Source: Paraescarpia echinospica
Taxonomy: Eukaryota; Annelida; Polychaeta; Sabellida; Siboglinidae
DNA length: 64,000 nucleotides
Reading direction: 5' to 3'
Assembly: GCA_020002185.1 (NCBI GenBank)
Contig: CM034534.1
Coordinates: forward strand, 32,346,049 to 32,410,048
Shown here: in pieces, positions 46,418 through 58,272 of the stretch
How the letters are laid out: every line of letters begins with the position of its first letter
How positions within the stretch are numbered: position 1 is the stretch's first letter
Made by a program: the position numbers and the translations under genes
The notes under the pieces: model-generated
Databases searched by the model: none
The model's input: only the letters and a program-made list of their open reading frames with translations
Told to the model about the DNA's origin: nothing

Positions 46418-46620
46418 TGGATCTGATAGTGGAGAATACTTCCCTTGCAATGTTTGAAGACGTCTTCTGTTCTGTTATTACCTATTTCAATAAATAAGTT
46501 AATAAATGAATTTAGGGGAATTTCTGTATTCAAAACACCTTAAATTGACCCTCTAGCACGTGACCTTGACCTGTGATCGCAAAAAATAAAAGTTTTGAAA
46601 TTATAGCCCTCACAAACCCC
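46280..46620 (+). repeat. right arm of inverted pair with 40443-40792
   Basis: Contains the end of the acidic exon and about 200 bases of 3' flank, matching the other arm in reverse complement with about 10-15% differences and small indels. A 5.5-kb LINE-filled spacer separates the arms. Confidence 0.8.
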
Positions 46621-46939
46621 TCAAAAACCCTCTCTCAACTGATCTGCAATATATTTTTTTAATAGATTTTTCGGTAATGACTAAATACTAGTATGCCACG
46701 GACACGTGTGGTCACTTTAAGAATAGTTTTATTATGATCTTTATCTAGACACCTTATTTGTTCAGTTATCTACAATAGTGGCTGATATATAGTGAAACAG
46801 ATTTTTCGGTAATGGCGGCACTGATTTGCATAAAAATGATACGTGGGACATCCGAACGACTTTTTAACATAGCTCATCGTTTTTTACGCATTTTTTTCCG
46901 ATCTAGAGACGCCGATTAAATATAATAAATGACATTAAT
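46621..46939. other. no gene seen
   Basis: AT-rich. CAGATTTTTCGGTAATG-like sequence occurs twice (about 46661 and 46797). Confidence 0.4.
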
Positions 46940-49372
46940 TCGTCTGATTTATACAACTTACTTGACAAAAAATTGAAGACAGACCCTAATCTAAGCTACG
47001 ACATTATATTCGAAGTAATTGAAATGGCCAAGAACAAGCATATGGTAAATAAATTAGTTAAGTTTAATAAATACAAACACAAAAAATCTAAATGGATTAC
47101 CACGGGTCTGCTAAAATCCATAAAGTTTCGAGATAAATTATATAAGAGAATGAAACTTACAAATCCCAATTCAAGGGAATACGAAATTATGTGTATTAAT
47201 TAAAAAACTTATGGTACCATATTAAAGAGAATCCAAACAACATTATTTTGCGTCAACTTTCGCTAAATATAAATCTGATATCAGAAACACGTGGAAAACT
47301 ATAAATGAAATTATTTCAAGAAAAAACACGAAGAATAGTTTTCCCGAATCATTCAGTATAAATAATATAGAAACTACAGACACTCTAGATATAGCTAACG
47401 CATTTAACACCTTCTTTACAAATATCGGCAGAAAACTGGTTAATAACATAACATATTTAGGTGACAAAGACCATAGGCATTACTTTGATAAACATTGTAA
47501 CTGCAAATTTGTACTTAACAAAGTTGACGAACTAATTGTACAAAAAAACAATAGACAACCTTCCGTCTAAAAATAGTACCGGGTCTGATTTCATTTCAAC
47601 CAATTTACTAAAACAAATCGCACCTAAGATAATACAATCTTTAACGCTACTTATAAATCAAGTTTTTAATACGGGAATATTCCCTGAAAAACTAAAGGTG
47701 GCCAAAGTTATTCCGTTATTTAAAAACGGTGACCCTTCAATAATCAACAACTATAAACCAATTTCACTCCTGCCTGCTATATCTAAAGTATTGGAAAAAA
47801 ATATGGGTAATCAACTATCTTCCTATTTTGAAAGTAACAACCTTTTTTTGAAATCCCAGTATGGCTTTCGTTCTGGTCACTCGACGGAATATGCTGCATT
47901 AGACCTTGTAAACCGAACAACAACCTACATGGATAACAATGAGGTACTTGTCTGCATATTTCTTGATCTCTCTAAAGCATTTGATACCTTAGACCACAAT
48001 ACATTACTTTGTAAATTAAAACATTACGGCATTGAAGGGGTGTCTCTGAAACTTTATGAAAGTTATCTATCAAATAGAACACAATTTGTAGAAATTAATG
48101 ATGTAAAATCTGATATCTTATCTATATAAACCGGAGTAACCCAAGGCTCCATTCTTGGACCAATTCTGTTTATTATTTATATTAATGACTTCTCAAGCGA
48201 GCCAAATGTTCAGTTTTATATCCTATGCAGACGACACTACTTTGGTGAGTACAATGAGCAATTTCACAATCTCACACACCGATGATGCTGAAACATTGAT
48301 TAATGAAGAACTCCAGAAAATTTATGAATGGCTAGAAATAAATAAACTTTCTCTTAATGTAACTAAATCTAAATTCAAACACACCCCAAAAAACATTTAA
48401 CACACCTATTCCTAAAATCAATAATAGTATAATTACAAAAGTTGACAGTGTTTATTTCCTGGGATTAACTTTGGATACACATCTAAACTGGAAAAAACAC
48501 TCTGAAAATGTATCAAACAAATGTTCCAGAATAATCGGTATACTAAATAGACTTAAACAAATTCTGCCAATGAGAATACAAATAATATTGTATAATACAT
48601 TATTAGTACCACACATAAGTTACTGTTTAACAACACGGGGGTACCACTCTCAAAGAATTAATCAACTTCAGAAAAGGGCTATACGCATAACTTTGAGTCA
48701 TTTTTATGCTCACACTGACCCGTTATTCAAAAAATAAAACTTACTAAAAGTAAATTATATTTTAGCCCTTCAAGAATTAAAATTTTACTAAAAATTTATA
48801 CATAACAAATTACCTGCTCATCTCCTAAGATGGAAAATAGCTACAAATACCATGATTCATGGTCACAATACACGCAACCAACACAAAATTCACATTTACG
48901 GTATAAATCATTCATTTGTAAAACTATGTCTTAAATACAGTTTACCAAACACAATGAACAATACTTCCCTTAGTGTGACAGCTAAACTGTATACACACAG
49001 TTTACATGGTTTTTAAAACTACGCTAAGAACCATTTCATTCATAACTACAACAACACGTGCACAAACATTAACTGTTATGCCTGCATGTATACACGCAAT
49101 CAACCACAATGATGTCACCCACACCCAAACACCATAAAATACTGCTTATGGCTTAGATAATAGACATGTTTGTTTTTCTTTCAACAGAAACTGAACTATA
49201 ATTATACTACGTGTGGCTCCCACGGAAGCGACTTATTTTCTAGTCTTAGTGGGAGTGTCCATCATCCTCATTGTACACCTTTTTATATTATAATTTGTCA
49301 TATTATTATTGGATGTACAGTCTGGATAAATAAATCCACTTCTGTTCTGTTCTGTTCTGATTAGAAGTTGAT
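46940..49372 (+). mobile_element. LINE, 5' truncated and decayed
   Basis: Plus strand. 46973-47203 is linker (KKSKWITTGLLKSIKFRDKL). 47536-48129 is polymerase with IPLFKNGDPSIINNYKPISL, QYGFRSGHSTEYAAL and FLDLSKAFDTLDHNTLL, ending at a TAA (48127-48129) inside the palm. The frame then shifts, with SYADDTTLVS at about 48220. 48471-48737 has LDTHLNWKKH, PHISYCL and LQKRAIRI. The 3' end has AATAAA and a short TTCTG tandem tail (49341-49360). At least three disruptions make it inactive. AT-rich codon use sets it apart from the other LINEs here. Confidence 0.85.
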
Positions 49373-50289
49373 TTCCGGGGGATGCACGATACCCCCTCTT
49401 CCGACCAGACTACACCTGTCAAACTGGTTCAAAACTCGTGAAAATAGGCAGAACACGTGTATTCACATTAATACACGTGAATGCACGTACTGGTGGAGCC
49501 GTACCTGTTATGAACCAGTATGACACGTGTCAAACTGGTTAAAAACTGGTTCCTTGTTTACTGGGTGGCGAGAACATCTCGAGTGACGTCGTGTAGTTGG
49601 CCCCCGGGGCGTCGCTGCGGATGCGCCTTATAAACGCTTTCACGCAATTAGGACACATTTTCATCGTTTCGAACCGTGACGGTGGTGGCAGATTTTCCTC
49701 GCTGGAAGTCGTACTGTGTGATTTGTGTCACAAGCTGAGGTGTCATGAAAACTGCCGCATTGTTCAGGTAGGTCACGAAAACGTCATATTTATTTGATTG
49801 TTTATACATCTGCATTCGAATACGTCTTTTAAAGTGTATAATTATTGTTAATAACAATATGTGAGGCATCCCCACGAAATCAGTCGGATGTCGCAGATTC
49901 TACTTACGATGTACGGGCCAATTAACGAGTATGGGTTGGTATGGATAGGCACTTCAACACAAAATTAAATATCATGCTAGAACATTGGGAATGTGCTTAA
50001 ATTAAAGGTAACAGCTTAAGGATCACAAACATATTAATTTTATTAAGATATCTTTAATAGATCAAAATATATTGCGATTTAAAAACGGCAAAACAGCGTA
50101 ATTTTTGTGTATCTCTTACAATGACAAAATGGAGTGGATAAATATTTCCTTTAAAATGTCATAACTTTTTTATTTATACACATATTTAAATACTGTTTTC
50201 AGGGTTTTCAAACACATTAACTAGAGTAATACATTTATAATATTTAATATTTTTAGTAATAATTATAACCAAATTAATACAATTAATTA
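49373..50289. other. mixed DNA, no confident gene
   Basis: 49380-49560 contains AAACTGGTT-type repeats. An open stretch from ATG at 49621 to a GTAGGT donor at 49769 encodes a short Cys-rich end (VVLCDLCHKLRCHENCRIVQ); it could be a first exon, but no partner exon is seen. Confidence 0.3.
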
Positions 50290-50870
50290 GTTAATTTTAG
50301 TAATGTAGCATGCAAACTCAACAGACCAACACATTCCAATTAAAGGCCATAATGCCCATGATTGTGAAGATATTTATACATATTATGCAATGTGTATAAC
50401 CACATTAATGATGGTAATAAATAGGCATTAACAAATAATTTAGTAATAATTTAATTAGTCAATATTGGGTAATTAGCACGCGATCTCCACAGATCGACCG
50501 ACACATTTCAGTAAAAGGCCATAATGTCCATGATTATGAAGATATTTGTATAATTTATGCAAGCAGTAAACCACATTAATTATGGTAGTAAATATATACA
50601 TTAATCAGTCATTTAACATTAACTTAAATAATAAGTTAATATTGGCTAATATTAGCACGCTAACGACTGACCGCTACATTTCGATGAAAGGCTGGAATGT
50701 CCATAATTATGAAGACAGTTATATAATTTATGCAATGTTTACAACCACATTAAGTTATTAACATTATAATAAATACACATTAACCAGTCACATAGCATTA
50801 ACAGTAACTTTATTAATAAGTAAATATTGGCTAAATAGCACAGAAACTCAACATATCAATACATGACAAT
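50290..50870. repeat. ~173-bp tandem repeat, about 3.3 copies
   Basis: Units start near 50327, 50500 and 50673, each with (C/T)ACATTTC..TAAAAGGCCATAATG, TCCATGATTATGAAGA and AACCACATTAA; a partial unit follows to 50870. Copies are diverged, so the array is old. No coding. Confidence 0.8.
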
Positions 50871-50999
50871 GAAATACAATAGACATACTCCTAGTTCACT
50901 GTGTCTATGTGTGACTGTGTCATGACAGGTTGGATGACTGTTGCAGGCTCCGTACACACCAGTAATCAATTGTTACTGGTTCATAATGTAAATATACAC

Positions 51000-51435
51000 A
51001 TGACCATTGGCTTGAGCTCTTGATAACTCGTTCAACTTGTAATAATATCCAAGCACCTACTGTTTCAGATGGGTTATCAGACCACCATACTGTCATTGCT
51101 AATATTAACGTTTCTATAACCCCTTTAGAGTCGAATCACAATGTGTCTTATAGAGCCATTCATGGGATTGACATTACAACTTTAATGGCTGATATCCTTA
51201 CATCTGACCTTATCACAGATAAAAAAAACATCTATCTGACTTCTATAAACAGTACTGTCAAGTACTCATTGCATTACTTGACAAACATACACCTATAAAT
51301 TTCAAATTGGTGTCAGAAAAGCCACCGGCTCCATGGATGACTTCCGAAATTATACTATCTAAAAGACGTCGTCGTTATTTAGAGCGAGTATGGCGCACAT
51401 CACGCTCGCCATTAGATAGGTCGCGCTATTCTAAG
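51000..51435 (+). mobile_element. LINE endonuclease/linker fragment, split by LTR element
   Basis: Frames read DHWLELLITRSTCN and DGLSDHHTVIANI, the C-terminal SDH motif of LINE endonucleases, then KRRRRYLERVWR from the linker. It ends exactly at the 5' LTR of the Gypsy element (51436). The continuation is not recognisable beyond the 3' LTR. Confidence 0.7.
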
Positions 51436-51610
51436 TGTCATGTATCAGGATCGTTATAACTGGTACGTTATACAGCTACTTACTACAGTGAGCTCTTACA
51501 CCGTTGATGGTAATAAAGGGTTGTTGTCTTCCGGTCAAATTCGAGTTGCACATGTCTAGTGTTTCCAGTTCCAATTAAACAAGCAATATGCTGCTTTATA
51601 AAGCATAACA
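51436..51610 (+). repeat. 5' LTR of intact Gypsy element
   Basis: 175 bp from TGTCATGTATC to AGCATAACA, with AATAAA near 51513. Immediately downstream is TGGTGTCAGAAG (51611-51622), a typical Gypsy primer-binding site. It is identical to the 3' LTR except for 15 extra bases (AGTGAGCTCTTACAC, about 51487-51501). Confidence 0.9.
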
Positions 51611-51752
51611 TGGTGTCAGAAGACAAACTACACAAACTATTAGGGTAGGATGTGTTGGTCGGAAAAAACTGTGTTGGTGAAGTTTGAAGTGACGACTAAA
51701 AATTGAACTGAACTGTGTGTCAAAACGTCGAGTCACTGTCAACGACTGAAAA

Positions 51753-54700
51753 ATGGAATTTTTCAAGCCACCAAGTAGTATTGCGTTCGATGCCAGCAAC
51801 TTAGATGAGGCATGGAGAAGTTGGGAGCAGCAGTTTAGGACATTTTACACAGCGTGTGAATTGAACAAGAAGCCTAAAGCTGTCCAAGTGGCCATACTAC
51901 TACATACTGCTGGACCGGAAGCCCAGGAAGTATTCAACCAGTTTGAGTTCAAACCAGCAGGACCTGCTAACGTCCCACCAGCAGAAGATAGAGACAACTG
52001 GGAAACGGTGCTAGACAAATTCCGTCACTACTGCAAACCACGTAAAAATACAGTTTACGAACGATATTGTTTCTGGTCTCGCAATCAAGGCAATGGGGAA
52101 CAAGTGGATCAGTGGATCAAGGACTTGAGAATGAAAGCTAAAATGTGTGAATTTGGTGACCAGGAGGATCTGATGATCCGTGACAAGATAGTGTTCAGCG
52201 TCAATGACGAGCGTGTTAAAGAGAGACTTTTGAGAGAGTCAGATCTGTCGCTAGCTAAGGCATTAGATGTGTGCCATGCAGCCGAGACGACAAGAGCGCA
52301 ACTGAAGGTCATGGCGTCTGAAGGAAAGCCAGAAGCTAAAGTGAATGTAGTGAAGCAGAGATCTCGTTCAAGCACGTTTAGCAAGGGCTCCCATGCAGTT
52401 GGCAGGGGTATCAAGGGAACTAACAATGACACTGTGGGTGGTTATAATAGAACACCGAGACCACGGGCTACACAGGGAAGCATTCACTGCAAATTCTGTA
52501 GCAGGTCACACCCACCAAAGTCATGCCCTGCGTACGGTAAACAGTGTAACCGTTGCAAGGGGTGGAACCACTTCGCAGTAATGTGCGAACACCACCGCAC
52601 TGCTACAGTCGATAGGAAGGTGCGGATGGTGAACAATGAACAATGTGAGAGTAATGAATGCCTGTATCTGGGTTCGTTATTCTTGGACGTGCATGCACAC
52701 ACTACTCATGATGATGACTGGATGACGAAGATGATGATTGGCAGCCAGCAGATAAGCTTCAAGTTGGACACTGGCGCACAGGCGAATGTGTTGCCTATGA
52801 CGATCTACGAGACACTAAAGCCGAATGCAGCCTTGCAGCCTACAAAGACGATACTGTCGGCATTCGTGAATGACGTCAAAGTGAAGCCAGCCGGCACGGT
52901 CAAGCTTCTGTGCATACCAGAGAACGCGGACAAACCGACACTGATCGAGTTCTTTGTCACTACGCACACCAATGTGCCACTACTTGGATGTCGAGCGTGC
53001 GAGTCATTGGGACTTGTCAAACGAGTGGGCGAGATGTCGCGTGAGAAGCCACTAACGAGTGACACTCTGATGAACGAATATGAAGACGTGTTCACTGGAG
53101 TTGGAGAACTTGAGCATCCGTATCATATCGAGCTGAAAGAGGACGTACAGCCGGTAGTCCAGGCAACCAGGAAACTTCCATACACCAGAGTGGAGAGTTT
53201 AAAGAAGGCTCTAGACAAGTTAGAGAGGGATGGAATCGTCGCAGATGTAGAACAACCTACACCATGGGTGAATAACTTGGTCATAACGGAGAAGCGGAAT
53301 GGATCGTTGAGATTATGTCTTGACCCGAAACCACTCAATAGAGCGATTAAGCGTGAACATTTCGAGATCCCGACTCCTGAGGATGTGCAGTCGCGTCTAG
53401 CTGGAAAGAAAGTATTTTCAGTGATAGATATGTCGATGGCGTACTGGCACGTCAGACTGTCGGATGAGTCCAGTTACCTCTGCACGTTCCACACGCCATG
53501 GGGCAGAAAAAGGTTTCTGCGCATGCCGTTTGGCATCAGTTCAGCCAGTGAAGTACTGCAGAAACGCATGCTACTAACGTTTGGTGACATCAAAGGAGCG
53601 TACGTGATAGCCGATGACATCATCGTCGCGGGGGATGATGAACAAGATCACGATGCCATCATGCGTGCTGTTTTCCAGAGGGCAAGAGAACGAAACGTGA
53701 AGTTCAACTCGTCAAAAGTGCAGTTGAAGGTCAATGAGGTGCTGTACATGGGACATATAGTATCGGAAGCAGGCCTCAGCCCAGACCCTAGCAAAGTGAG
53801 AGCCATCGACGATATGCCACTGCCTGAGGACAAGCGCGCAGTCCTGAGGTTTCTGAACGTTGTGAAGTATCAGACAAAGTTCATCCCGCGAGAGTCGCAC
53901 ATCACTGGTCCTCTACGTGCGCTGCTGAAAGAGGACGCGGCGTGGTGTTGGACACAAGAGCATACAGATGCAGTGAACGAGTTGAAGACAATTCTAAGCA
54001 GTTTGCCAGTGCTGAGGTTCTACGACGTGAACAAACCAGTAACGTTGCAGTCGGACGCGTCAAAGAGTGGACTAGGGGCGTGTCTTCTACAAGAAGGGCA
54101 GGTTGTTGCTTATGCGTCAAGGGCACTAGTCGGTGCAGAGCTACACTACGCACAGTTGGAGAAAGAACTATTAGCGGTCGTTTTCGCGACTTCCAGGTTT
54201 CATCAGTACATTTATGGCAAGGAAATCGAAGCGCAGACTGATCATAAGCCGCTTGAGATTATAATGAAGAAACCGATCGGAAACGCAACGGCACGCGTAC
54301 AACGAATGATGTTGAAGCTACAGCGATACGAGATAAACCTGTCATATGTACCAGGGAAGCTGCTGTACGTAGCCGACGCTCTCTCACGTGCTTACATAGA
54401 GGGTGAGCCAGACAATGAGCTCATTGACGATATTGAGATTATGGTCCACAGCGTTACAAAGAACTTCCCAGCAAGTACAGGGCGACTCGAGCAAATCCGA
54501 AGTGCTACAGCCAATGACGTGACTCTTCAGCGACTACTTCAGGTCGTGATGAACGGCTGGCCAGAGTCGAGGGCAGCTGTACCAGAGGACGTGAGACCGT
54601 ACTGGAACATGAGAGATGAGATGAGTGCAGACGACGGACTCGTGTTTGCAGGCGAACGAATTGTCATTCCAGAGTCGATGAGGTCGGACATGCTGGAAGT

Positions 54701-55811
54701 GCTGCACGAACCACACATGGGGATGGAGAAGACGAAATCTCGAGCTAGATCAGCTATCTTCTGGCCGGGAATGTCCAGAGCAATCGAGGACACTGTCTCG
54801 AGGTGCAAAACATGCCTACAGTTCGCCCGGAGTAATCAGAAGGAGCCGATGATAGCACACGAAATCCCAGACGGCCCGTTCCGGAAAGTCGCAATGGACA
54901 TTATGTCGTTCAAAGGTCGAGACTACCTTGTAGTGGTTGACTATTATTCGAAGTATCCCGAGTTGGCACTGCTCGAGAACAAGACAAGCGAATCTGTCAT
55001 CTCGCATGTTAAGAGCATCAGTGCACGTCATGGAATACCCGAAGAGATCGTAGCAGACAACCAACCGTTTGGTAGCTATAGTTTTCGGCAATTCGCGAAG
55101 AGTTGGGGTATCACAGTGACTACATCGAGCCCAACATATGCTCAATCGAATGGGCAGGCAGAGCGAGTCGTGCAAACGTTGAAATCGCTCCTCAAGAAGG
55201 CAGACGAAGAGGGTCGTGATCCCTACATAGCGATGCTAGAATACAGGAACACGCCGATCAGTGGACTCCGCTATGCACCGGCACAACTGGCAATGAGCAG
55301 ACTACTGAGGTCAAAGTTGCCGACAACCAAAGCCGTTCTTGAGCCGCGAGTCGTAAACGCGAAACAGGACTTGACAGACAGACAGACACGGTTCAAACAA
55401 GACTATGACCACGGTGCTACATCATTGAAGCCGTTGAAACCTGGTGATGTAGTACGAGTCCAGAGAAAGTGGGGCTGGGATCCCGCTATCGTTCAGCGGA
55501 CACACGAGAGTCCGAGGTCATACGTGATCCAGCATGAGGGAGGAGAACTCCGTCGCAATCGTCGTCATCTACGGAGGACACGCGAGCAGCCGCCGCTGAT
55601 TCTTCCTCAGATGGACGATCCCGACGTTCGAGGAGAAGGTAACGCTCTTCAGATGCCGGTACCGCCAGACGTGCCATCGCCACGAAGACTCGTCGCTGTG
55701 CCGCCACGAAGAGTCGTCGCTGAGCCACCTCCGCAAGAAGAGATTCCACAGAATGAACGATTCTCTAGATACGGTCGTGCAATCAGAAAGCCTATGCGAT
55801 TTTACATTTAA
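51753..55811 (+). CDS. Gypsy Gag-Pol polyprotein, intact
   Basis: 1352 codons in a single uninterrupted frame starting at ATG 143 bases after the LTR. Domains in order (approximate residues): Gag capsid-like 1-200 (AWRSWEQQFRTFY, KFRHYCKPRKNTVYERYCFW); two zinc knuckles 246-280 (CKFCSRSHPPKSC, CNRCKGWNHFAVMC); aspartic protease, LDTGAQANVLP near 338; reverse transcriptase 480-660 (RLCLDPKPLNRAI, FSVIDMSMAYWHV, MPFGISSA, catalytic ADD in VIADDIIV near 617); RNase H 760-880 (LQSDASKSGLGACLL, QTDHKPLE); integrase with HEPHMG near 983 and CKTC near 1017, Asp near 1048 (MDIMSF), Asp near 1103 (ADNQPF, unlike the usual DNGPQF) and Glu near 1138 (SNGQAERV); C terminus with a VRVQRKWGWDPA fold and RYGRAIRKP. 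Gag and Pol in one frame implies processing without frameshift. It looks potentially active. Confidence 0.95.
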   Translation: MEFFKPPSSIAFDASNLDEAWRSWEQQFRTFYTACELNKKPKAVQVAILLHTAGPEAQEVFNQFEFKPAGPANVPPAEDRDNWETVLDKFRHYCKPRKNTVYERYCFWSRNQGNGEQVDQWIKDLRMKAKMCEFGDQEDLMIRDKIVFSVNDERVKERLLRESDLSLAKALDVCHAAETTRAQLKVMASEGKPEAKVNVVKQRSRSSTFSKGSHAVGRGIKGTNNDTVGGYNRTPRPRATQGSIHCKFCSRSHPPKSCPAYGKQCNRCKGWNHFAVMCEHHRTATVDRKVRMVNNEQCESNECLYLGSLFLDVHAHTTHDDDWMTKMMIGSQQISFKLDTGAQANVLPMTIYETLKPNAALQPTKTILSAFVNDVKVKPAGTVKLLCIPENADKPTLIEFFVTTHTNVPLLGCRACESLGLVKRVGEMSREKPLTSDTLMNEYEDVFTGVGELEHPYHIELKEDVQPVVQATRKLPYTRVESLKKALDKLERDGIVADVEQPTPWVNNLVITEKRNGSLRLCLDPKPLNRAIKREHFEIPTPEDVQSRLAGKKVFSVIDMSMAYWHVRLSDESSYLCTFHTPWGRKRFLRMPFGISSASEVLQKRMLLTFGDIKGAYVIADDIIVAGDDEQDHDAIMRAVFQRARERNVKFNSSKVQLKVNEVLYMGHIVSEAGLSPDPSKVRAIDDMPLPEDKRAVLRFLNVVKYQTKFIPRESHITGPLRALLKEDAAWCWTQEHTDAVNELKTILSSLPVLRFYDVNKPVTLQSDASKSGLGACLLQEGQVVAYASRALVGAELHYAQLEKELLAVVFATSRFHQYIYGKEIEAQTDHKPLEIIMKKPIGNATARVQRMMLKLQRYEINLSYVPGKLLYVADALSRAYIEGEPDNELIDDIEIMVHSVTKNFPASTGRLEQIRSATANDVTLQRLLQVVMNGWPESRAAVPEDVRPYWNMRDEMSADDGLVFAGERIVIPESMRSDMLEVLHEPHMGMEKTKSRARSAIFWPGMSRAIEDTVSRCKTCLQFARSNQKEPMIAHEIPDGPFRKVAMDIMSFKGRDYLVVVDYYSKYPELALLENKTSESVISHVKSISARHGIPEEIVADNQPFGSYSFRQFAKSWGITVTTSSPTYAQSNGQAERVVQTLKSLLKKADEEGRDPYIAMLEYRNTPISGLRYAPAQLAMSRLLRSKLPTTKAVLEPRVVNAKQDLTDRQTRFKQDYDHGATSLKPLKPGDVVRVQRKWGWDPAIVQRTHESPRSYVIQHEGGELRRNRRHLRRTREQPPLILPQMDDPDVRGEGNALQMPVPPDVPSPRRLVAVPPRRVVAEPPPQEEIPQNERFSRYGRAIRKPMRFYI

Positions 55812-56021
55812 TTGTGTTTTTCAATACTATTTGACATTGGTAGTATTATTGATCTGTTTCGCAAGTAACCATTATGTGACATTCTATGTGATTTTTTATA
55901 GTCGATATAATGTGACTTTTAGCCTAGTTTGCTACTCGCTTGATATCGATTTATCCACAGCGAACATTCGTTAAAGCTGATGAATGTGTTTTTGAGTTTA
56001 TGAATACAGGTTTTTTAGTCT

Positions 56022-56032
56022 TAAAGGAGGGA
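56022..56032 (+). promoter_or_regulatory. polypurine tract of Gypsy element
   Basis: AAAGGAGGGA lies directly before the 3' LTR start TGTCATG, as expected for the plus-strand primer of reverse transcription. Confidence 0.8.
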
Positions 56033-56192
56033 TGTCATGTATCAGGATCGTTATAACTGGTACGTTATACAGCTACTTACTACCGTTGATGGTAATAAAG
56101 GGTTGTTGTCTTCCGGTCAAATTCGAGTTGCACATGTCTAGTGTTTCCAGTTCCAATTAAACAAGCAATATGCTGCTTTATAAAGCATAACA
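56033..56192 (+). repeat. 3' LTR of intact Gypsy element
   Basis: 160 bp, same as the 5' LTR apart from a 15-base deletion. Flanks are CTAAG on the left of the element and GTTAC on the right, so no target-site duplication is visible. Confidence 0.9.
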
Positions 56193-58116
56193 GTTACGTT
56201 GTGTGACAGAATGGGTTACTTGTGTGTTCTGTTTGGAGTGTGCGAGACCGATTGGACGCGCGCGACGAGCGCACGACGTTGGTGCCCCCGTGATGCGCGT
56301 GCGTCGTCGAGTGGAAAAAAGTCTCAGTCATTTGATCATCACAGGTTGACATATATGATGTCTCACACTTTGAAAATAAATAAGCCTAAGTAAGTCCGTA
56401 GTCTCGCTTAATCGACTCTCGCCCGGCTGCGTGACTTCGCCGGGAAACACAGTCTGGCGGACAACCCGCGTTACGAAAGAACGTATCCAGTACCGCTCCT
56501 ACAGTGCTCCTCCGCGACGCCTGGATAATTTATGTTGCGTACGCTGCAGCAGCAAATGTTTTGGGAGAGCAGCCAATTAGCGTCGTTAACGAGATTCTTA
56601 ATCCAAAAATAAAACAAATTAGGATTTAACTTTTCTGTTTATCACTTGTGTAAATATAACCAAAGTTTCCAATGTGTAGCATAAACTTATATCTATTGAA
56701 TCTTATTTAATTAGTTTTATTGTTAGCCTGAGAGCCAATCATCGTCTGTACCCAGATTCAGGGTAAACCGGGATCAGTGTCGTACAGTGAAAACCAGTGT
56801 TATCTTCTAGGCGGTAGAACCACTGACCTCTAGTTATAAATATAGGTCAGTGGGTAGAACGGGAGCCCTACGCTGCTCCCATCTCGGGGCGCCTGGATAA
56901 TCGAGGCTACGTAATTCCGCAGCTGCGCAGTGCACAACTTCCTGGCAGTGTCGTGCCAGTGTACGCCTGTGCCAATTCCTTGTTACAAGTTCATGACAAG
57001 CGACCATCCTGGCACGCTAGGGAACACCAGTAGCGTAATACCATTGGGGCAACCTGGGCACGTGTCCACGGCCCCGAGCTCCCGGGCCTCCGGAGAAAAA
57101 TCCGGGACCAAAGATCCCAGGGCCCCACTCAAGTGAGAATACAATTCCAGAGCTCCCGGGAGCCCCTTTCAAGGGAGACAGAAAATAATTCCAAGGCCCC
57201 GAGCTCCAGGAAGCAAAGGAGAAGAAACATTTTCAGTGCCCCAAGCTATGCTACTGGCATGAGGGTAGCCTTAAGCACATTGTGTCAGCGTGTACTTCAT
57301 GTTGCCAAGTCCATGACGCAGGGGCCGTTTTCCCGAAGATTTTGTGGTTCGTTCGATTTTGTGGTTCGTTCGATTGTTAAGTTACGTTTTACGTATTACG
57401 CGCACATTACGTTTTACGTTCCGAACAACTGATTTACCCCATAAAAGGTGAGAATCTTGACAGATATGGGGCATTAAAAAATACAGATCTTACGTCCTAT
57501 TCTAGGAGTCATATATTAATCCCTAAAAGTTTGGCGCTCGAGGTTCAAGTTGTCTCGGAGGAAAACGTTAAACATTAACCTACCCGCCCGCATGCATAAA
57601 CTTGCTCGACTATATAAAAGTAGATATGGTGGACTCCTTAATTGTTTCTAACCTGTCATTAGCAAAACAGTCTTCTGAAATATATACAGATTCTTTATAA
57701 GAATGTATTGATTTTGTATAAACAAACAGAGCGTAATAAATTGTATATGTAATAAAAAACTTCGGAATATTACAGACTGGGTCTGGGTAGAATTCTAGAT
57801 GGTACCAAATACTAAGTTTTTATTCTGTTGAAAACTATCAACTAAAATCCTATAGAAAAATCTATTGAATTGTTTGCTAAGTGATGTTCGATACATCAAA
57901 GACATAATGCTGTGAAGAAGTGTAAGGATTTTTGATGTTGGCGTTTTCTTATATTATATATAATAAGATAAAACTTTGGCCAATGTGAAAATCAGTTGTG
58001 CTCTGTCAGAGCCATTGATATATAGAGTTTGGCCATTGAGGTTCCGATTTTTTGATTGGTCGATAACTGTGGACGCCATTTTAGGTCCAACGCGTCCTCG
58101 GGGAGAACAGGATGCA
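56193..58116. other. no supported gene
   Basis: 56400-56560 and 56850-57260 are CG-richer. GGCCCCGAGCTCC-type blocks recur at about 57071, 57107, 57152 and 57196. TATATAATAAGATA at about 57957 and CGCCATTTTAG at 58074 lie 40-160 bases upstream of the THAP exon and could be its promoter. Confidence 0.35.
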
Positions 58117-58272
58117 ATGCCGTGTTGTTCTGCTTGGGGATGCTCTAATCGTAGCGAAACTGGTATACGATTATTCGGGTTTCCTTTCCATAAAAGCAGG
58201 AGGAAGGTATGGGAAGCGAAATTGAAACGGGAAGGTTGGAGACCACAGCCAGGGGGCTCAAAACTGCGCGAG
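58117..58272 (+). pseudogene. P-element-like transposase exon 1: THAP domain, first half
   Basis: The start is chosen at the ATG giving MPCCSAWGCSN, because THAP domains begin at the initiator Met. 52 codons in phase 0 end at GTAGGT. Visible THAP features are C-x4-C (CCSAWGC), FGFPFHKSRRKVW and a basic stretch. The residue preceding the exon end (KLRE) is Arg where the third zinc ligand, Cys, is expected; a single transition (CGC for TGC) explains it. Without that ligand the C2CH finger should not bind zinc or DNA normally. Confidence 0.7.
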
